Shown one piece after another: positions 8,639 through 17,971 of a stretch of DNA of 64,000 nt. The DNA is from Idiomarina piscisalsi (GTDB taxonomy: Bacteria > Pseudomonadota > Gammaproteobacteria > Enterobacterales > Alteromonadaceae). The position numbers were made by a program, and so were the translations under genes. Location of the stretch: assembly GCF_002211765.1 (NCBI RefSeq), contig NZ_CP022133.1, positions 1,178,001-1,242,000 of the forward strand, in the 5' to 3' direction. Within the stretch, counting starts at the first letter, position 1. Each line of letters opens with the position of its first letter. Under the pieces are notes generated by a model. The model ran no database searches and was not told the origin of the DNA. It was given only the letters and a program-made list of their open reading frames with translations.

Positions 8639-8836
8639 ATGCCAAAAATGAAATCAAACAAAGGCGCTTCTAAGCGCTTCAAAAAGACTGCTTCAGGCGG
8701 TTATAAGTGCAAGCAATCTCACTTGCGTCACATTCTGACTAAGAAAACTCCTAAGCGTAAGCGTCAGCTGCGTGCTAAGAGCATGGTCCACGAAGCGGAC
8801 ATTAAATTAGTCGATCGTATGTTACCGTACGCATAA
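8639..8836 (+). CDS. rpmI: 50S ribosomal protein L35
   Basis: A 65-residue strongly basic protein with the standard L35 sequence: [20 protein letters not shown] at the start and a '[15 protein letters not shown]' centre. It is a structural protein of the large subunit. A GCGGAG lies 9 bases before the ATG. rplT begins 14 bases later, so the two are co-transcribed and their synthesis is normally co-regulated by L20. Confidence 0.98.
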   Translation: MPKMKSNKGASKRFKKTASGGYKCKQSHLRHILTKKTPKRKRQLRAKSMVHEADIKLVDRMLPYA

Positions 8837-8850
8837 GGGGAGATTAGCAA

Positions 8851-9204
8851 ATGGCACGAGTAAAACGTGGTGTAATCGCGAGAGCGCGTCACAAGAAAGT
8901 CCTGAAGCAGGCGAAAGGTTATTATGGTGCCCGTAGTCGCGTTTATCGCGTTGCGGTACAGGCAGTCACTAAAGCAGGTCAATATGCATACCGTGACCGT
9001 CGCAACAAGAAACGTCAATTCCGTCAATTATGGATTGTGCGTATCAATGCTGCGGCACGTCAAAACGGGTTGTCATACAGCCGCTTTATCAACGGCCTTA
9101 AGAAAGCATCAGTAGAAATCGATCGCAAGATCCTTGCTGATATCGCAGTTCACGATCAAAACGGCTTTGCTGCTTTGGTTGAGAAGGCGAAAGGCGCACT
9201 GTAA
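8851..9204 (+). CDS. rplT: 50S ribosomal protein L20
   Basis: A 117-residue basic protein of the L20 family, an early 23S rRNA assembly protein and, in enterobacteria, the translational repressor of rpmI-rplT. The N-terminal '[19 protein letters not shown]' extension and the globular '[23 protein letters not shown]' C-terminal domain are both normal. GGGGAG precedes the ATG. A strong terminator follows within 40 bases, closing the thrS-rplT unit. Confidence 0.98.
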   Translation: MARVKRGVIARARHKKVLKQAKGYYGARSRVYRVAVQAVTKAGQYAYRDRRNKKRQFRQLWIVRINAAARQNGLSYSRFINGLKKASVEIDRKILADIAVHDQNGFAALVEKAKGAL

Positions 9205-9239
9205 ATAACGACTTTTTAAGTTCGTTTAAACAGATTTCA

Positions 9240-9266
9240 AAGGGAGCCATTAGGCTCCCTTTTTTG
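9240..9266 (+). terminator. Intrinsic terminator after rplT
   Basis: Perfect 8-bp stem AGGGAGCC/GGCTCCCT (9241-9248, 9253-9260) with a 4-nt ATTA loop, directly followed by a T-run. It separates the ribosomal-protein genes from pheST. The 9205-9338 gap has no ATG, so no Phe-rich leader peptide of the E. coli pheM type is encoded here. Confidence 0.88.
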
Positions 9267-9296
9267 ATCGTTTTTCTGATAGAATAACGCCTTTAA

Positions 9297-10319
<1,023 letters not shown>

Positions 10320-10345
10320 TACAGAATTCAGAAGGCATTTGCAGC

Positions 10346-12733
10346 ATGAAATTAAGTGAACAGTGGTTAAGAGAGTGGGTTAACCCAGCCGTAGACAGTA
10401 ACGAGCTTAGCGAGCAGCTGAGCATGGCTGGCCTTGAAGTTGACGGTGTCGAGCCCGTAGCAGCTGACTTCCATACGGTTGTGGTGGGTGAAGTGGTTGA
10501 GTGTGGTCCTCACCCCGATGCGGACAAGTTGCAAGTCACTAAGGTGAATACTAACGACGGTGAGCTGCTAGACATTGTGTGTGGTGCGCCAAACTGTCGT
10601 CAGGGTATTAAGGTGGTTGTTGCTAAGGTTGGCGCGGTTTTACCGGGCGACTTTAAAATTAAAAAAGCGAAACTACGTGGGCATCCGTCATACGGTATGC
10701 TTTGCTCGTTCAAAGAGCTGGGCTTAATTGACGAACATGAAGGCATCATTGAACTGCCGGAAGATGCCCCAGTAGGCAAAGATTACCGAGAGTATTTAGG
10801 TCTTGAAGACCACAGCATTGATATCGATTTAACACCAAACCGCGGTGACTGTTTGAGTGTTCGTGGTATTGCTCGTGAGCTGGGTGTATTGAATCGAATG
10901 GATGTTAACGAGCCTGAAATTAAGGACGTTGCAGCCAAAGTTGATGAGCAAAAAGCGATTCATTTAGACGCACCGGAGCAGTGCCCACGTTATTTAGGTC
11001 GTGTTATTAAAGGCATTGATGTGTCACGCCCAACACCTATCTGGATGAGTGAAAAGCTGCGTCGCAGTGGCATCCGTAGTATTGACCCTGTGGTCGATAT
11101 TACCAACTACGTATTGCTCGAGTTGGGGCACCCAATGCACGCGTTCGACTTAGATACACTGGAAGGTGATATCCACGTGCGTTTGGCGGCGGCTAAAGAA
11201 AAGCTGACGCTGCTAGATGGTGAAGAAGTTGAGCTTGATGAAGACGTATTAGTGATAGCCGACGAACAAAAAGCGTTGGCAATGGCAGGCGTTTACGGCG
11301 GTAAAGACAGCGGTGTGACGGTTGAAAGCAAAAATATTTTCTTAGAAAGTGCGTTTTTTGCGCCGGATGCTATTTTAGGTAAAGCACGTCGTTTTGGCCT
11401 GCATACGGACGCATCGCACCGCTACGAGCGTGGAGTTGACCCACAATTGCAACGCACGGCTATGGAACGTGCAACGCAGCTATTGCTGGACATTTGTGGC
11501 GGTGAAGCAGGACCGGTTACTGAAGCCGTTTCTGAGAAGCACCTGCCAGAGCGTGCTAACGTCAAATTACGCAGCGCTCGTTTGGCGAAAGTGCTGGGCG
11601 TAAAAATAGCTGATGACGAAGTAACAGAAATTCTTCAGCGTCTGGGTCTGGAAGCTACCTATAACAGTGGTGAATGGCAGGTTCAGGTTCCGTCATACCG
11701 TTTTGATATTGCCATTGAAGAAGACTTAATTGAAGAAGTGGCGCGTGTATATGGTTACAATGCGATTAAAGCAGCGGCGCCAGCAGCGCAGCTTCGCATG
11801 ACTGATCGCAAAGAAGCTTCAGTGAGTCGCCATACCCTAACGAATGCACTTGTTGAACGCGGTTATCAGGAAGCTATTACGTACAGCTTTGTTGATCCTA
11901 AGCATCAGGCCATGTTGTTTAACGAAACTGCAGCATTAACCTTGCCGCACCCCATTTCGGTCGATATGTCGTCTATGCGTGTCAGCTTGTGGCCTGGGTT
12001 GGCGGGGGCTGTTGCACACAACCAGAAACGTCAGCAAGCCGTATTGGCGTTTGTTGAAACGGGCTTACGTTTTATTCCAGATGAAAGCGCGGAAAATGGC
12101 GTTCGTCAGGAGCCGGTGCTCGGCGGCATTCGTGCCGGAAAAGCACATACCGAACACTGGTCAGAAGGTGAGCGTGCGGTCGACTTTTTCGATGTAAAAG
12201 GCGACGTTGAAGCCTTATTGGAAAAGACCGGCGAGGCGAATTTATTCCGCTTTGTTGCTGACCAGCACGATGCATTGCACCCAGGGCAATCTGCGGCAAT
12301 TTATAAAGGTGAACGCAAAGTCGGCTTTATGGGCGCTTTACACCCGCAGCATGAAAAGGCGTTAGGCTTAAATCAGCGTGCTTTTGTGTTTGAAATTGAG
12401 CTGGACGCAATAGCTGTTCGTCGTATTCCGGCAGCTCAGCCTGTGTCGCGTTACCCGAGTATTCGTCGTGACTTAGCCGTTATTGTTGATAAGCACATTG
12501 CGGCGGGTGAACTGTTGGCTGCGATGGAAAATATTGGCGTAAAACAGTTAGTTGACCTAAACTTATTTGACGTATACGAGGGCGACGGCGTGCCTGAAAA
12601 CAAACGTAGCTTGGCGTTGTCTGTAACATTACAGGATGCTGACAAGACGTTAGAAGAGGCCGACGTCACTGACATTATGACTCAATTTATAGACACCTTA
12701 AGAAGTGAGTTTAATGCAACATTGAGGGATTAA
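10346..12733 (+). CDS. pheT: Phenylalanyl-tRNA synthetase beta subunit
   Basis: A 795-residue beta subunit that binds tRNA-Phe and edits Tyr-tRNA-Phe. Visible domains in order: N-terminal tRNA-binding OB domain (residues about 39-150, 'VVVGEVVECGPHPDADKLQVTKV'), the B3/B4 editing domain ('RYLGRVIKGI', then 'DITNYVLLELGHPMHAFD'), B5, the inactive synthetase-like core, and a C-terminal ferredoxin-like anticodon-binding domain starting near 'PVSRYPSIRRDLAVIVDK'. Full length relative to E. coli. It is translated in series with pheS, and ihfA starts three bases after its stop. Confidence 0.98.
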   Translation: MKLSEQWLREWVNPAVDSNELSEQLSMAGLEVDGVEPVAADFHTVVVGEVVECGPHPDADKLQVTKVNTNDGELLDIVCGAPNCRQGIKVVVAKVGAVLPGDFKIKKAKLRGHPSYGMLCSFKELGLIDEHEGIIELPEDAPVGKDYREYLGLEDHSIDIDLTPNRGDCLSVRGIARELGVLNRMDVNEPEIKDVAAKVDEQKAIHLDAPEQCPRYLGRVIKGIDVSRPTPIWMSEKLRRSGIRSIDPVVDITNYVLLELGHPMHAFDLDTLEGDIHVRLAAAKEKLTLLDGEEVELDEDVLVIADEQKALAMAGVYGGKDSGVTVESKNIFLESAFFAPDAILGKARRFGLHTDASHRYERGVDPQLQRTAMERATQLLLDICGGEAGPVTEAVSEKHLPERANVKLRSARLAKVLGVKIADDEVTEILQRLGLEATYNSGEWQVQVPSYRFDIAIEEDLIEEVARVYGYNAIKAAAPAAQLRMTDRKEASVSRHTLTNALVERGYQEAITYSFVDPKHQAMLFNETAALTLPHPISVDMSSMRVSLWPGLAGAVAHNQKRQQAVLAFVETGLRFIPDESAENGVRQEPVLGGIRAGKAHTEHWSEGERAVDFFDVKGDVEALLEKTGEANLFRFVADQHDALHPGQSAAIYKGERKVGFMGALHPQHEKALGLNQRAFVFEIELDAIAVRRIPAAQPVSRYPSIRRDLAVIVDKHIAAGELLAAMENIGVKQLVDLNLFDVYEGDGVPENKRSLALSVTLQDADKTLEEADVTDIMTQFIDTLRSEFNATLRD

Positions 12734-12736
12734 ACT

Positions 12737-13030
12737 ATGGCGCTAACCAAAGCAGAATTGGCGGAAGTCCTGTTTGAGAAACACGGTATTAGTAAGCAAG
12801 ACGCAAAAGCGCTTGTTGAAGATTTTTTTGAGGAAATACGCACTGCTTTGGAAAGTGGTGAGCAAGTGAAGTTATCGGGCTTTGGTAATTTCGAGTTGCG
12901 AACCAAGGGCCAACGTCCGGGAAGAAACCCTAAAACCGGTGAAGAAATTCCGATTAAGGCTCGCCGAGTGGTGAGCTTTAAGCCAGGTCAAAAGTTTAAG
13001 AGTCGTGTAGAGAATGCAGAGCCTGAATAA
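12737..13030 (+). CDS. ihfA: Integration host factor alpha subunit
   Basis: A 97-residue HU/IHF-family DNA-bending protein. The alpha subunit pairs with IhfB (encoded at 55297-55572 in this window) and bends DNA sharply at specific sites. The signature '[37 protein letters not shown]' region, with the minor-groove-inserting Pro in RPGRNP, is intact. Location directly after pheT is the gammaproteobacterial arrangement. A terminator overlaps its end. Confidence 0.97.
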   Translation: MALTKAELAEVLFEKHGISKQDAKALVEDFFEEIRTALESGEQVKLSGFGNFELRTKGQRPGRNPKTGEEIPIKARRVVSFKPGQKFKSRVENAEPE

Positions 13031-13046
13031 AATCAGGCTCTTTTTT
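13019..13046 (+). terminator. Intrinsic terminator of pheST-ihfA
   Basis: 8-bp stem GAGCCTGA/TCAGGCTC (13019-13026, 13033-13040), 6-nt loop, then six T. The left arm overlaps the last codons and stop of ihfA. Confidence 0.88.
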
Positions 13047-13063
13047 ATTTGAAGAGTAAGAAA

Positions 13064-13744
13064 TTAAGCTCTGAAGAATAGGCTGCTGAATGGATTAAGT
13101 AACCGACTGATGCCTGAGGTGAAATGCAGTGGGGCATCCAGAGTTGCTAACGTCAGACAGTCTTGCTCTTGAGTTTCAGGTGTATGTGTTTTTGATGGAT
13201 CAAGCAACACAAAGTCACCGTCTTTATACTCATCTTTTTCGTCATTAAACACACCATCCAACACCAGTGTTGCTTCCTGACCCTTGTGTGTATGCTCAGG
13301 AACTTTGGCACCAGGCGCCATATAAATTAGGTTCGTCTGGTTACCATTTTCAAGCGTCAGCGGCGCTCGCCATAGTTTCCCAACCAATTTTGACCAGTCG
13401 CCAATACGGTGACTATTGTGCGCCAAGGTTCTCGGTAGTGTGAAACGGCGACCTTCAAGATATAAGATATCGCTAGGCTCGTTTTCTACTTTGTTGCAAA
13501 CCGAAGACTGAAAAATAGCTTCGAGCATTTGGTCACACTGACTTTTGGTCATCGCGTGGTTAGCCACATTGACAATAGTGTCCAGGTTATCCTCACACAA
13601 TTTCTGTTCAATGTCGCACACCGTTCGACGACACGCCTTACACATATCGACGTGAGTCCCTACGACTATCGTCATGGCTGCACTTAAATCACCTGCAGCA
13701 TATTGGTATAAAAGGGCTTCGCCCGGGTGCGATTTAATCACCAT
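13064..13744 (-). CDS. chrR: ChrR-type zinc/cupin anti-sigma factor
   Basis: A 226-residue anti-sigma factor that in Rhodobacter sphaeroides holds its ECF sigma factor inactive until singlet oxygen appears. The N-terminal zinc anti-sigma domain has His6, His31, Cys35 and Cys38 (SHPGEA ... HVDMCKAC), the same positions as the ChrR zinc ligands. The C-terminal cupin domain keeps a full metal set, His151, His153, Glu157 and His187 (PEHTHKGQE ... KTHTP). It overlaps the sigma gene by 11 bases and would be translationally coupled to it. Loss of either metal site would change signalling; both appear intact. Confidence 0.92.
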   Translation of the reverse strand: MVIKSHPGEALLYQYAAGDLSAAMTIVVGTHVDMCKACRRTVCDIEQKLCEDNLDTIVNVANHAMTKSQCDQMLEAIFQSSVCNKVENEPSDILYLEGRRFTLPRTLAHNSHRIGDWSKLVGKLWRAPLTLENGNQTNLIYMAPGAKVPEHTHKGQEATLVLDGVFNDEKDEYKDGDFVLLDPSKTHTPETQEQDCLTLATLDAPLHFTSGISRLLNPFSSLFFRA

Positions 13745-14315
13745 TGACTATCAACTCTTTTAATTTCTTAAGTGCTAAACGAGTTCGGGACTTGATAGTC
13801 CCTAAAGGCACGCCAAGAGCATCAGAAACTTCCTGCTGTGACTTACCTTCAATGTAAATTTTTTCAATGACAATACGTTGAGCGTCTGGAAGTTGCGCAT
13901 AATATTGCGAAATTTCCTGCATCAACACGTCGTTGTCCAAACTGTAACCATCGTCTAAATTGTCGTTCTGCTCTGACAAAATAGGCCAAAGTTCATCGGC
14001 ACTGATGTCATCTTTACGTTTTTTGTTTTTACGTAAAAGATCAAAACGAATATTACGAGCAATGGTAAATATCCAAGTTGACGGTGAACCTTTATCTGGC
14101 TTAAACAAATGCGCTTTATGCCAAACATTCGTCATGGTTTCCTGAACCAGATCCATGGCGGTTTGTTCGTTGCCAAATTGCCGTGTTGCGTAAGATTGCA
14201 GTTTGGGCGCGAAATGTCGAAACAGTTCACTGAAAGCCGCTCGGCTTCGAGTTTCAGCTATACTTGCAAGCAGTTCGGCTGCACGTTCTGCAGCGTCTGT
14301 TTGGGTGGTATTCAT
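13734..14315 (-). CDS. ECF RNA polymerase sigma factor partnered with ChrR (RpoE/ECF11-like)
   Basis: A group 4 sigma factor of about 193 residues with region 2 ('AAFSELFRHFAPKLQSY' to 'GSPSTWIFTIARNIRFDLLRK') and region 4 ('LPDAQRIVIEKIYIEGKSQQEVSDALGVPLGTIKSRTRLALKKLK'). Pairing with a ChrR anti-sigma factor places it with the photooxidative-stress sigma factors. Start choice: an in-frame ATG at 14387 lies upstream of the predicted transcription start, so translation probably begins at 14315 (as used) or 14354. A TGATCC-type promoter just upstream suggests autoregulation. Its target genes probably include the LON-domain gene and the photolyase operon next door. Confidence 0.9.
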   Translation of the reverse strand: MNTTQTDAAERAAELLASIAETRSRAAFSELFRHFAPKLQSYATRQFGNEQTAMDLVQETMTNVWHKAHLFKPDKGSPSTWIFTIARNIRFDLLRKNKKRKDDISADELWPILSEQNDNLDDGYSLDNDVLMQEISQYYAQLPDAQRIVIEKIYIEGKSQQEVSDALGVPLGTIKSRTRLALKKLKELIVNGD

Positions 14316-14388
14316 AGACCCCCGAGTCGATGTTCTTCCTGACACCATCTGCATAATTAGACCTGCTATCTTTCCACAATGTACCAAT

Positions 14389-14417
14389 TAATACTTAAGC
14401 TCCGAATATTCGGATCA
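14389..14417 (-). promoter_or_regulatory. Predicted ECF (RpoE/ChrR-type) promoter of the sigma-chrR operon
   Basis: On the minus strand TGATCC (14417-14412) is followed after 17 bases by GTATTA (14394-14389). TGATCC is the -35 element of RpoE-dependent promoters in Rhodobacter sphaeroides. The start of transcription would be near 14382, just downstream of the spurious upstream ATG and 28-67 nt before the two plausible start codons. Confidence 0.6.
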
Positions 14418-14436
14418 CTCGATGACAGAAATTTAT

Positions 14437-15018
14437 TTATTTGCCCATTAAGTCTAGCAAATATTCCTGCGTTTTTAGACAACTTTCCTCTTTTATTAAA
14501 GATTGTTTCGTGTCTGTGTCGAGTGGGAGAATTTCAAGCCAGCGCGAGCAAAGCCAGTCAAGCCTGTCGTAGCTTAAATCTGGCAGCAATTCAGAGAGCT
14601 CAGGATAGGTTTCATAAGCTTCCTGAAGTTTTTCTTTTAGGTTTATACAAGAGTCCGGCAAAGCTGCTTGTGGCCAAGCTGGTAAGTGTTCAATGTTGCC
14701 AATTCTCAAATTATCAGACTCTAGCCAATGGCCAAGAATGCGAACTCGGCTCTGACCTTCGACAGTAATACCAAGCAAACCGTCGTCGCGTGGCTCAAAA
14801 TCGATGATTTTTACCGAAGTGCCATAAGGACGAATGTAGTCGTCTTCCGCCGGTGACTTGTCGTTATCAAACATGGCTATGACAAACTCTGCGTCGCGTT
14901 GCAATGAGTCCTTAACCAAACGAATATAGCGAGGCTCAAATATACGCAGCTTCATACGCCCCTCAGGTAAGACTTGAGAGGTGAGGGGAAAAATCGGTAA
15001 CTGCTCAGACAACGACAT
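14437..15018 (-). CDS. LON peptidase substrate-binding-domain protein
   Basis: A 193-residue stand-alone version of the N-terminal LON domain: 'LPIFPLTSQVLPEGRMKLRIFEPRYIRLVKDSL' near the start is the family signature. It lacks the AAA ATPase and protease parts of Lon, so it cannot degrade proteins itself; a chaperone or adaptor role is often supposed but unproven. It lies on the same strand as the sigma/chrR pair and upstream of it, and is divergent from the photolyase operon. Its own promoter region contains a second TGATCC-like element, which would put it in the same stress regulon. Confidence 0.85.
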   Translation of the reverse strand: MSLSEQLPIFPLTSQVLPEGRMKLRIFEPRYIRLVKDSLQRDAEFVIAMFDNDKSPAEDDYIRPYGTSVKIIDFEPRDDGLLGITVEGQSRVRILGHWLESDNLRIGNIEHLPAWPQAALPDSCINLKEKLQEAYETYPELSELLPDLSYDRLDWLCSRWLEILPLDTDTKQSLIKEESCLKTQEYLLDLMGK

Positions 15019-15056
15019 AACACCTCTTTCCGCTGAACTCGTGTGAATTAACTCCT

Positions 15057-15085
15057 TCTACGTGCGTTAAATCAAAGTTGGATCT
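15057..15085 (-). promoter_or_regulatory. Predicted ECF-type promoter of the LON-domain gene
   Basis: On the minus strand AGATCC (15085-15080, 5/6 to TGATCC) is followed after 17 bases by CGTAGA (15062-15057). The predicted start is about 32 nt before the ATG at 15018. Spacing and composition match the promoter found upstream of the sigma gene. Reading the other way, no equally good element was found for the photolyase operon. Confidence 0.5.
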
Positions 15086-15177
15086 ATTTTTGTTACAAGA
15101 AACGAAACTATTTTTTACAAAGCGCCGTAAATTAAACCAGCACAATACTGGAATGACGTTAATAAGAGGGAAGCACA

Positions 15178-16125
15178 GTGCGTTTAAAAGTTGGTATTAG
15201 CTCTTGCCTTATGGGCGATGAAGTGCGCTTTGATGGCGGTCATAAGCGCTCTGCGTTTGCGACCGATGAACTGACTCGTCATATTGATTTAGTTCGGTTC
15301 TGTCCAGAGGTGGGTATTGGCATGCCAGTCCCCAGACCCACGATTCGGCTGGAAAAGCACGGTAGCAATGGCAGCGAAACCGTTGAAGCGGTCGTACCGA
15401 AAACCGGTGAAATCGTCACAACGGAGCTGTCTGATTTTGCCGACAAAATTCAGATTAAGGCAAAAGATCTGAGCGGCTATATTCTTTGCGCAAAGTCACC
15501 CAGTTGTGGAATGGAGCGTGTGAAGCTTTATGATCCTGAAACTGGACATGCTCGCAAAGAGGCTACTGGTATTTTTGCTTCTCGTCTGCAAGAAAACAAC
15601 CCGGCCATGCCATTAGAGGAAGACGGTCGCTTGAACGACCCGCATCTGCGAGAAAACTTTATTATGCGGGTTTATGTGTATGGACAATGGAAGCAAATTG
15701 AGGACACGCCAACGAAGAATAACCTGTTGAGCTTCCATAGTTCCTGCAAGCTTTTGCTGTTAGCACACAATCAGCAACGCTATAGAGAGCTGGGCAAAAG
15801 ACTTGGCGAGACCGAGGTTGTCGATGCTGAGTTTGCTACGCAGTATATTCGGGACGTCATGGAGGCATTATCGGAACCCGCATCGCGTCGTAACCACACC
15901 AATGTGCTACAACATATTCAAGGGTATTTTAAAGGCGACTTAGACCCCCAACAACGTGAAGAACTCAGCGATATTATTTTGCAGTATCACGATGGCATTC
16001 TACCGTTAATGTCGCCGTTAACACTGATAAAGCACTATCTACGTGAGTTTCCGAAAGCGTATCTCGATAACCAATGGTACTTGAACCCGTATCCGGTCGA
16101 TTTGAAACTTCGTTATGGTCTATAA
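15178..16125 (+). CDS. DUF523 and DUF1722 two-domain protein (YbgA-like fusion)
   Basis: A 315-residue fusion. The N-terminal DUF523 domain (about residues 1-150) has conserved cysteines in 'GISSCLMG', 'RFCPEVGIGMPVPRP' and 'CAKSPSCGMERV'. The C-terminal DUF1722 domain (about 185-310) resembles E. coli YbgA, which lies beside phr (photolyase) in E. coli. Neither domain has a proven activity; the cysteines could bind a metal or a cluster. Start is GTG 15178, six bases after AGAGGGA. It leads a tightly packed operon with photolyase 12 bases downstream, so a role linked to light damage is a reasonable guess. Confidence 0.88.
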   Translation: MRLKVGISSCLMGDEVRFDGGHKRSAFATDELTRHIDLVRFCPEVGIGMPVPRPTIRLEKHGSNGSETVEAVVPKTGEIVTTELSDFADKIQIKAKDLSGYILCAKSPSCGMERVKLYDPETGHARKEATGIFASRLQENNPAMPLEEDGRLNDPHLRENFIMRVYVYGQWKQIEDTPTKNNLLSFHSSCKLLLLAHNQQRYRELGKRLGETEVVDAEFATQYIRDVMEALSEPASRRNHTNVLQHIQGYFKGDLDPQQREELSDIILQYHDGILPLMSPLTLIKHYLREFPKAYLDNQWYLNPYPVDLKLRYGL

Positions 16126-16137
16126 AGGGCAGAACCA

Positions 16138-17544
16138 ATGAAAAAGGCAATTTGGTTTCGAAGCGACTTACGTACGTTAGATAACGAAGCATTATATTTG
16201 GCGACCCAGTCAGAGGTAGCTCCTGAAGCGATTTTTCTGGTGTGCGAGGACACCTGGCAGTGTCACCATTGGGCGCCAATTAAGCAGGACTTTTTGTGGC
16301 GTACTCTCGAAGTGCTCAACGAAAAGTTGGCGGCATTGGGTATCAAACTCCATATTAAAAATATTGGTAAGTTTTCAAAAACAGGTGGTGCGCTTCGCGA
16401 ATTTTGTAAAACGCATAATATCAATAAGCTGTATTTTAATGCCGAATACGCGCTGGATGAAAAAAATCGCGATAGGGCGGTAACCGCGGTTTTAAAAAAT
16501 GACGGTGTTGAGGTAAGTAAGCACCATGGAAACCTGCTTATTAAGCCTGGCATGGTGAAAACTCAGCAGGGTGAGTACTATAAAAAGTTCACGCCTTTTA
16601 ATAAGCGCTGGCGAGCGGTTTTAGCTCAAGAAATAGACGTTACATCGCTTAAACCGAACCTCTTCCCGAACATTAACCCCGAACCTTTACCGAACGTTTC
16701 GCTGAAAGCTCAGGATTCATCACATTATCCAGCAGGCGAAGAGGCGGCTTTAAGTAAGCTGGGGCAGTTTGTAGGGCATTCGGTAGAAGTTTACCAGACT
16801 GGTCGCGACCGACCTGATGAGAACCACACCTCTGAGCTTTCTGCCTATCTTGCGATTGGAGCTATTTCTCCAGTGACGGCGGCCAGAACCTTACAGCAAT
16901 TCTCGCCGGAGTTTCCTTATGGTTTACCGGAAGGTCCCGATACCTGGCTTGCCGAACTGGCCTGGCGAGAGTTTTATCAGCATTTAATGGACTTTGAGCC
17001 GAGACTGTCGAAAGGGGAAAGCTTCCAGCGAGAAACGGACAGTATTCAATGGCGCGATGACGAAAAAGGGTTTATCGCATGGTGCGAAGGAAAGACCGGG
17101 TACCCGATTGTTGATGCGGGTATGCGCCAGCTGAATGAAACTGGCTGGATGCATAACCGCTTACGCATGATAACGGCTAACTTTTTAGTTAAAGACTTAC
17201 TTATTGACTGGCGCAAAGGCGAAGCTTATTTCATGCAAAATCTAATAGACGGAAGCTTTCCGGCGAATAATGGAGGCTGGCAGTGGAGCGCCTCTGTAGG
17301 TACTGATGCGGTGCCTTATTTTCGTGTGTTTAACCCGGTTAGGCAGAGCGAAAAGTTTGATCCGCAGGGGGCCTATATTCGTAAATGGGTTAAAGAGCTC
17401 GATAGTGTGCCGGATAAGCACATCCATTGGCCACATGAGTGGCTCAAGAATAAGAGTAATAATGAGTATTATCCGCCGATCGTCGAGCACAAAGCGGCTC
17501 GCGAACGTTTTTTAACAACCTTTAAGCAGGTGAAACATGGATAA
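16138..17544 (+). CDS. phrB: Deoxyribodipyrimidine photolyase
   Basis: A 468-residue cryptochrome/photolyase-family enzyme that splits cyclobutane pyrimidine dimers in DNA using blue light. The N-terminal antenna-binding Rossmann domain starts 'MKKAIWFRSDLRTLDNEAL'. The FAD-binding C-terminal domain shows 'TSELSAYLAIGAISP', 'WREFYQHLM', 'GYPIVDAGMRQLNETGWMHNRLRM' and 'WQWSASVGTDAVPYFRVFNP', the core flavin and lesion-contacting motifs. The electron-transfer tryptophans lie within these motifs. Length is normal for class I CPD photolyases. The next gene overlaps its end by eight bases. Confidence 0.95.
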   Translation: MKKAIWFRSDLRTLDNEALYLATQSEVAPEAIFLVCEDTWQCHHWAPIKQDFLWRTLEVLNEKLAALGIKLHIKNIGKFSKTGGALREFCKTHNINKLYFNAEYALDEKNRDRAVTAVLKNDGVEVSKHHGNLLIKPGMVKTQQGEYYKKFTPFNKRWRAVLAQEIDVTSLKPNLFPNINPEPLPNVSLKAQDSSHYPAGEEAALSKLGQFVGHSVEVYQTGRDRPDENHTSELSAYLAIGAISPVTAARTLQQFSPEFPYGLPEGPDTWLAELAWREFYQHLMDFEPRLSKGESFQRETDSIQWRDDEKGFIAWCEGKTGYPIVDAGMRQLNETGWMHNRLRMITANFLVKDLLIDWRKGEAYFMQNLIDGSFPANNGGWQWSASVGTDAVPYFRVFNPVRQSEKFDPQGAYIRKWVKELDSVPDKHIHWPHEWLKNKSNNEYYPPIVEHKAARERFLTTFKQVKHG

Positions 17545-17971
17545 CAAAGAGTTGGTCGACGCATTAAAGTCTTTTTACGACGAATTAAAAACCGACAACC
17601 TTGATGACATGGACGATATGTATCACGACGAGGTCAGTTTCACTGACCCGATTCATCAGGTTGTTGGACTAGAGGACTTAAAGAAATACTTTAAAGGCAC
17701 GATGGAGAACGTTGAGTACTGTCATTTCACATTTGATGATGAGTGCGTGAGCGAAGAAAGAGCCTATTTGTCGTGGCAGATGCGCTACTCACATCCCAAA
17801 ATTGGCAATGGTATGGAAATTATTCTGCCGGGCGTTTCTTATATTAGCTTCGAAGACGGCAAAATTCGTGAGCAGCGCGACTATTATGACTTGGGTGCAA
17901 TGCTTTATGAACACGTGCCGTTGGTTGGCTACGTTATTGATAAAATTAAAAGCAGGTTGGTCAGCGAATGA
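17537..17971 (+). CDS. NTF2/SnoaL-like protein
   Basis: A 144-residue single-domain protein of the NTF2-like cone fold: an N-terminal helix 'ALKSFYDELKTDNLDDMDDMYHDEVSFTDP' followed by strands ending in 'YISFEDGKIREQRDYYDLGAMLYEHVP'. This family includes small isomerases, hydrolases and plain binding proteins. The acidic pocket-lining residues common in SnoaL-type enzymes appear (D, E in 'VSFTDPIHQV'). No specific reaction can be assigned. Position between photolyase (8-base overlap) and the SDR gene (4-base ATGA overlap) shows strict co-translation. Confidence 0.8.
   Translation: MDNKELVDALKSFYDELKTDNLDDMDDMYHDEVSFTDPIHQVVGLEDLKKYFKGTMENVEYCHFTFDDECVSEERAYLSWQMRYSHPKIGNGMEIILPGVSYISFEDGKIREQRDYYDLGAMLYEHVPLVGYVIDKIKSRLVSE

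Noticed and set aside
15086..15177. An ECF promoter reading right into the photolyase operon
   Set aside because: The best candidates (GGATCT or CGAAAC as -35, CGTAAA at 15126-15131 as -10) match TGATCC poorly; control of the operon by the sigma factor rests on context only.
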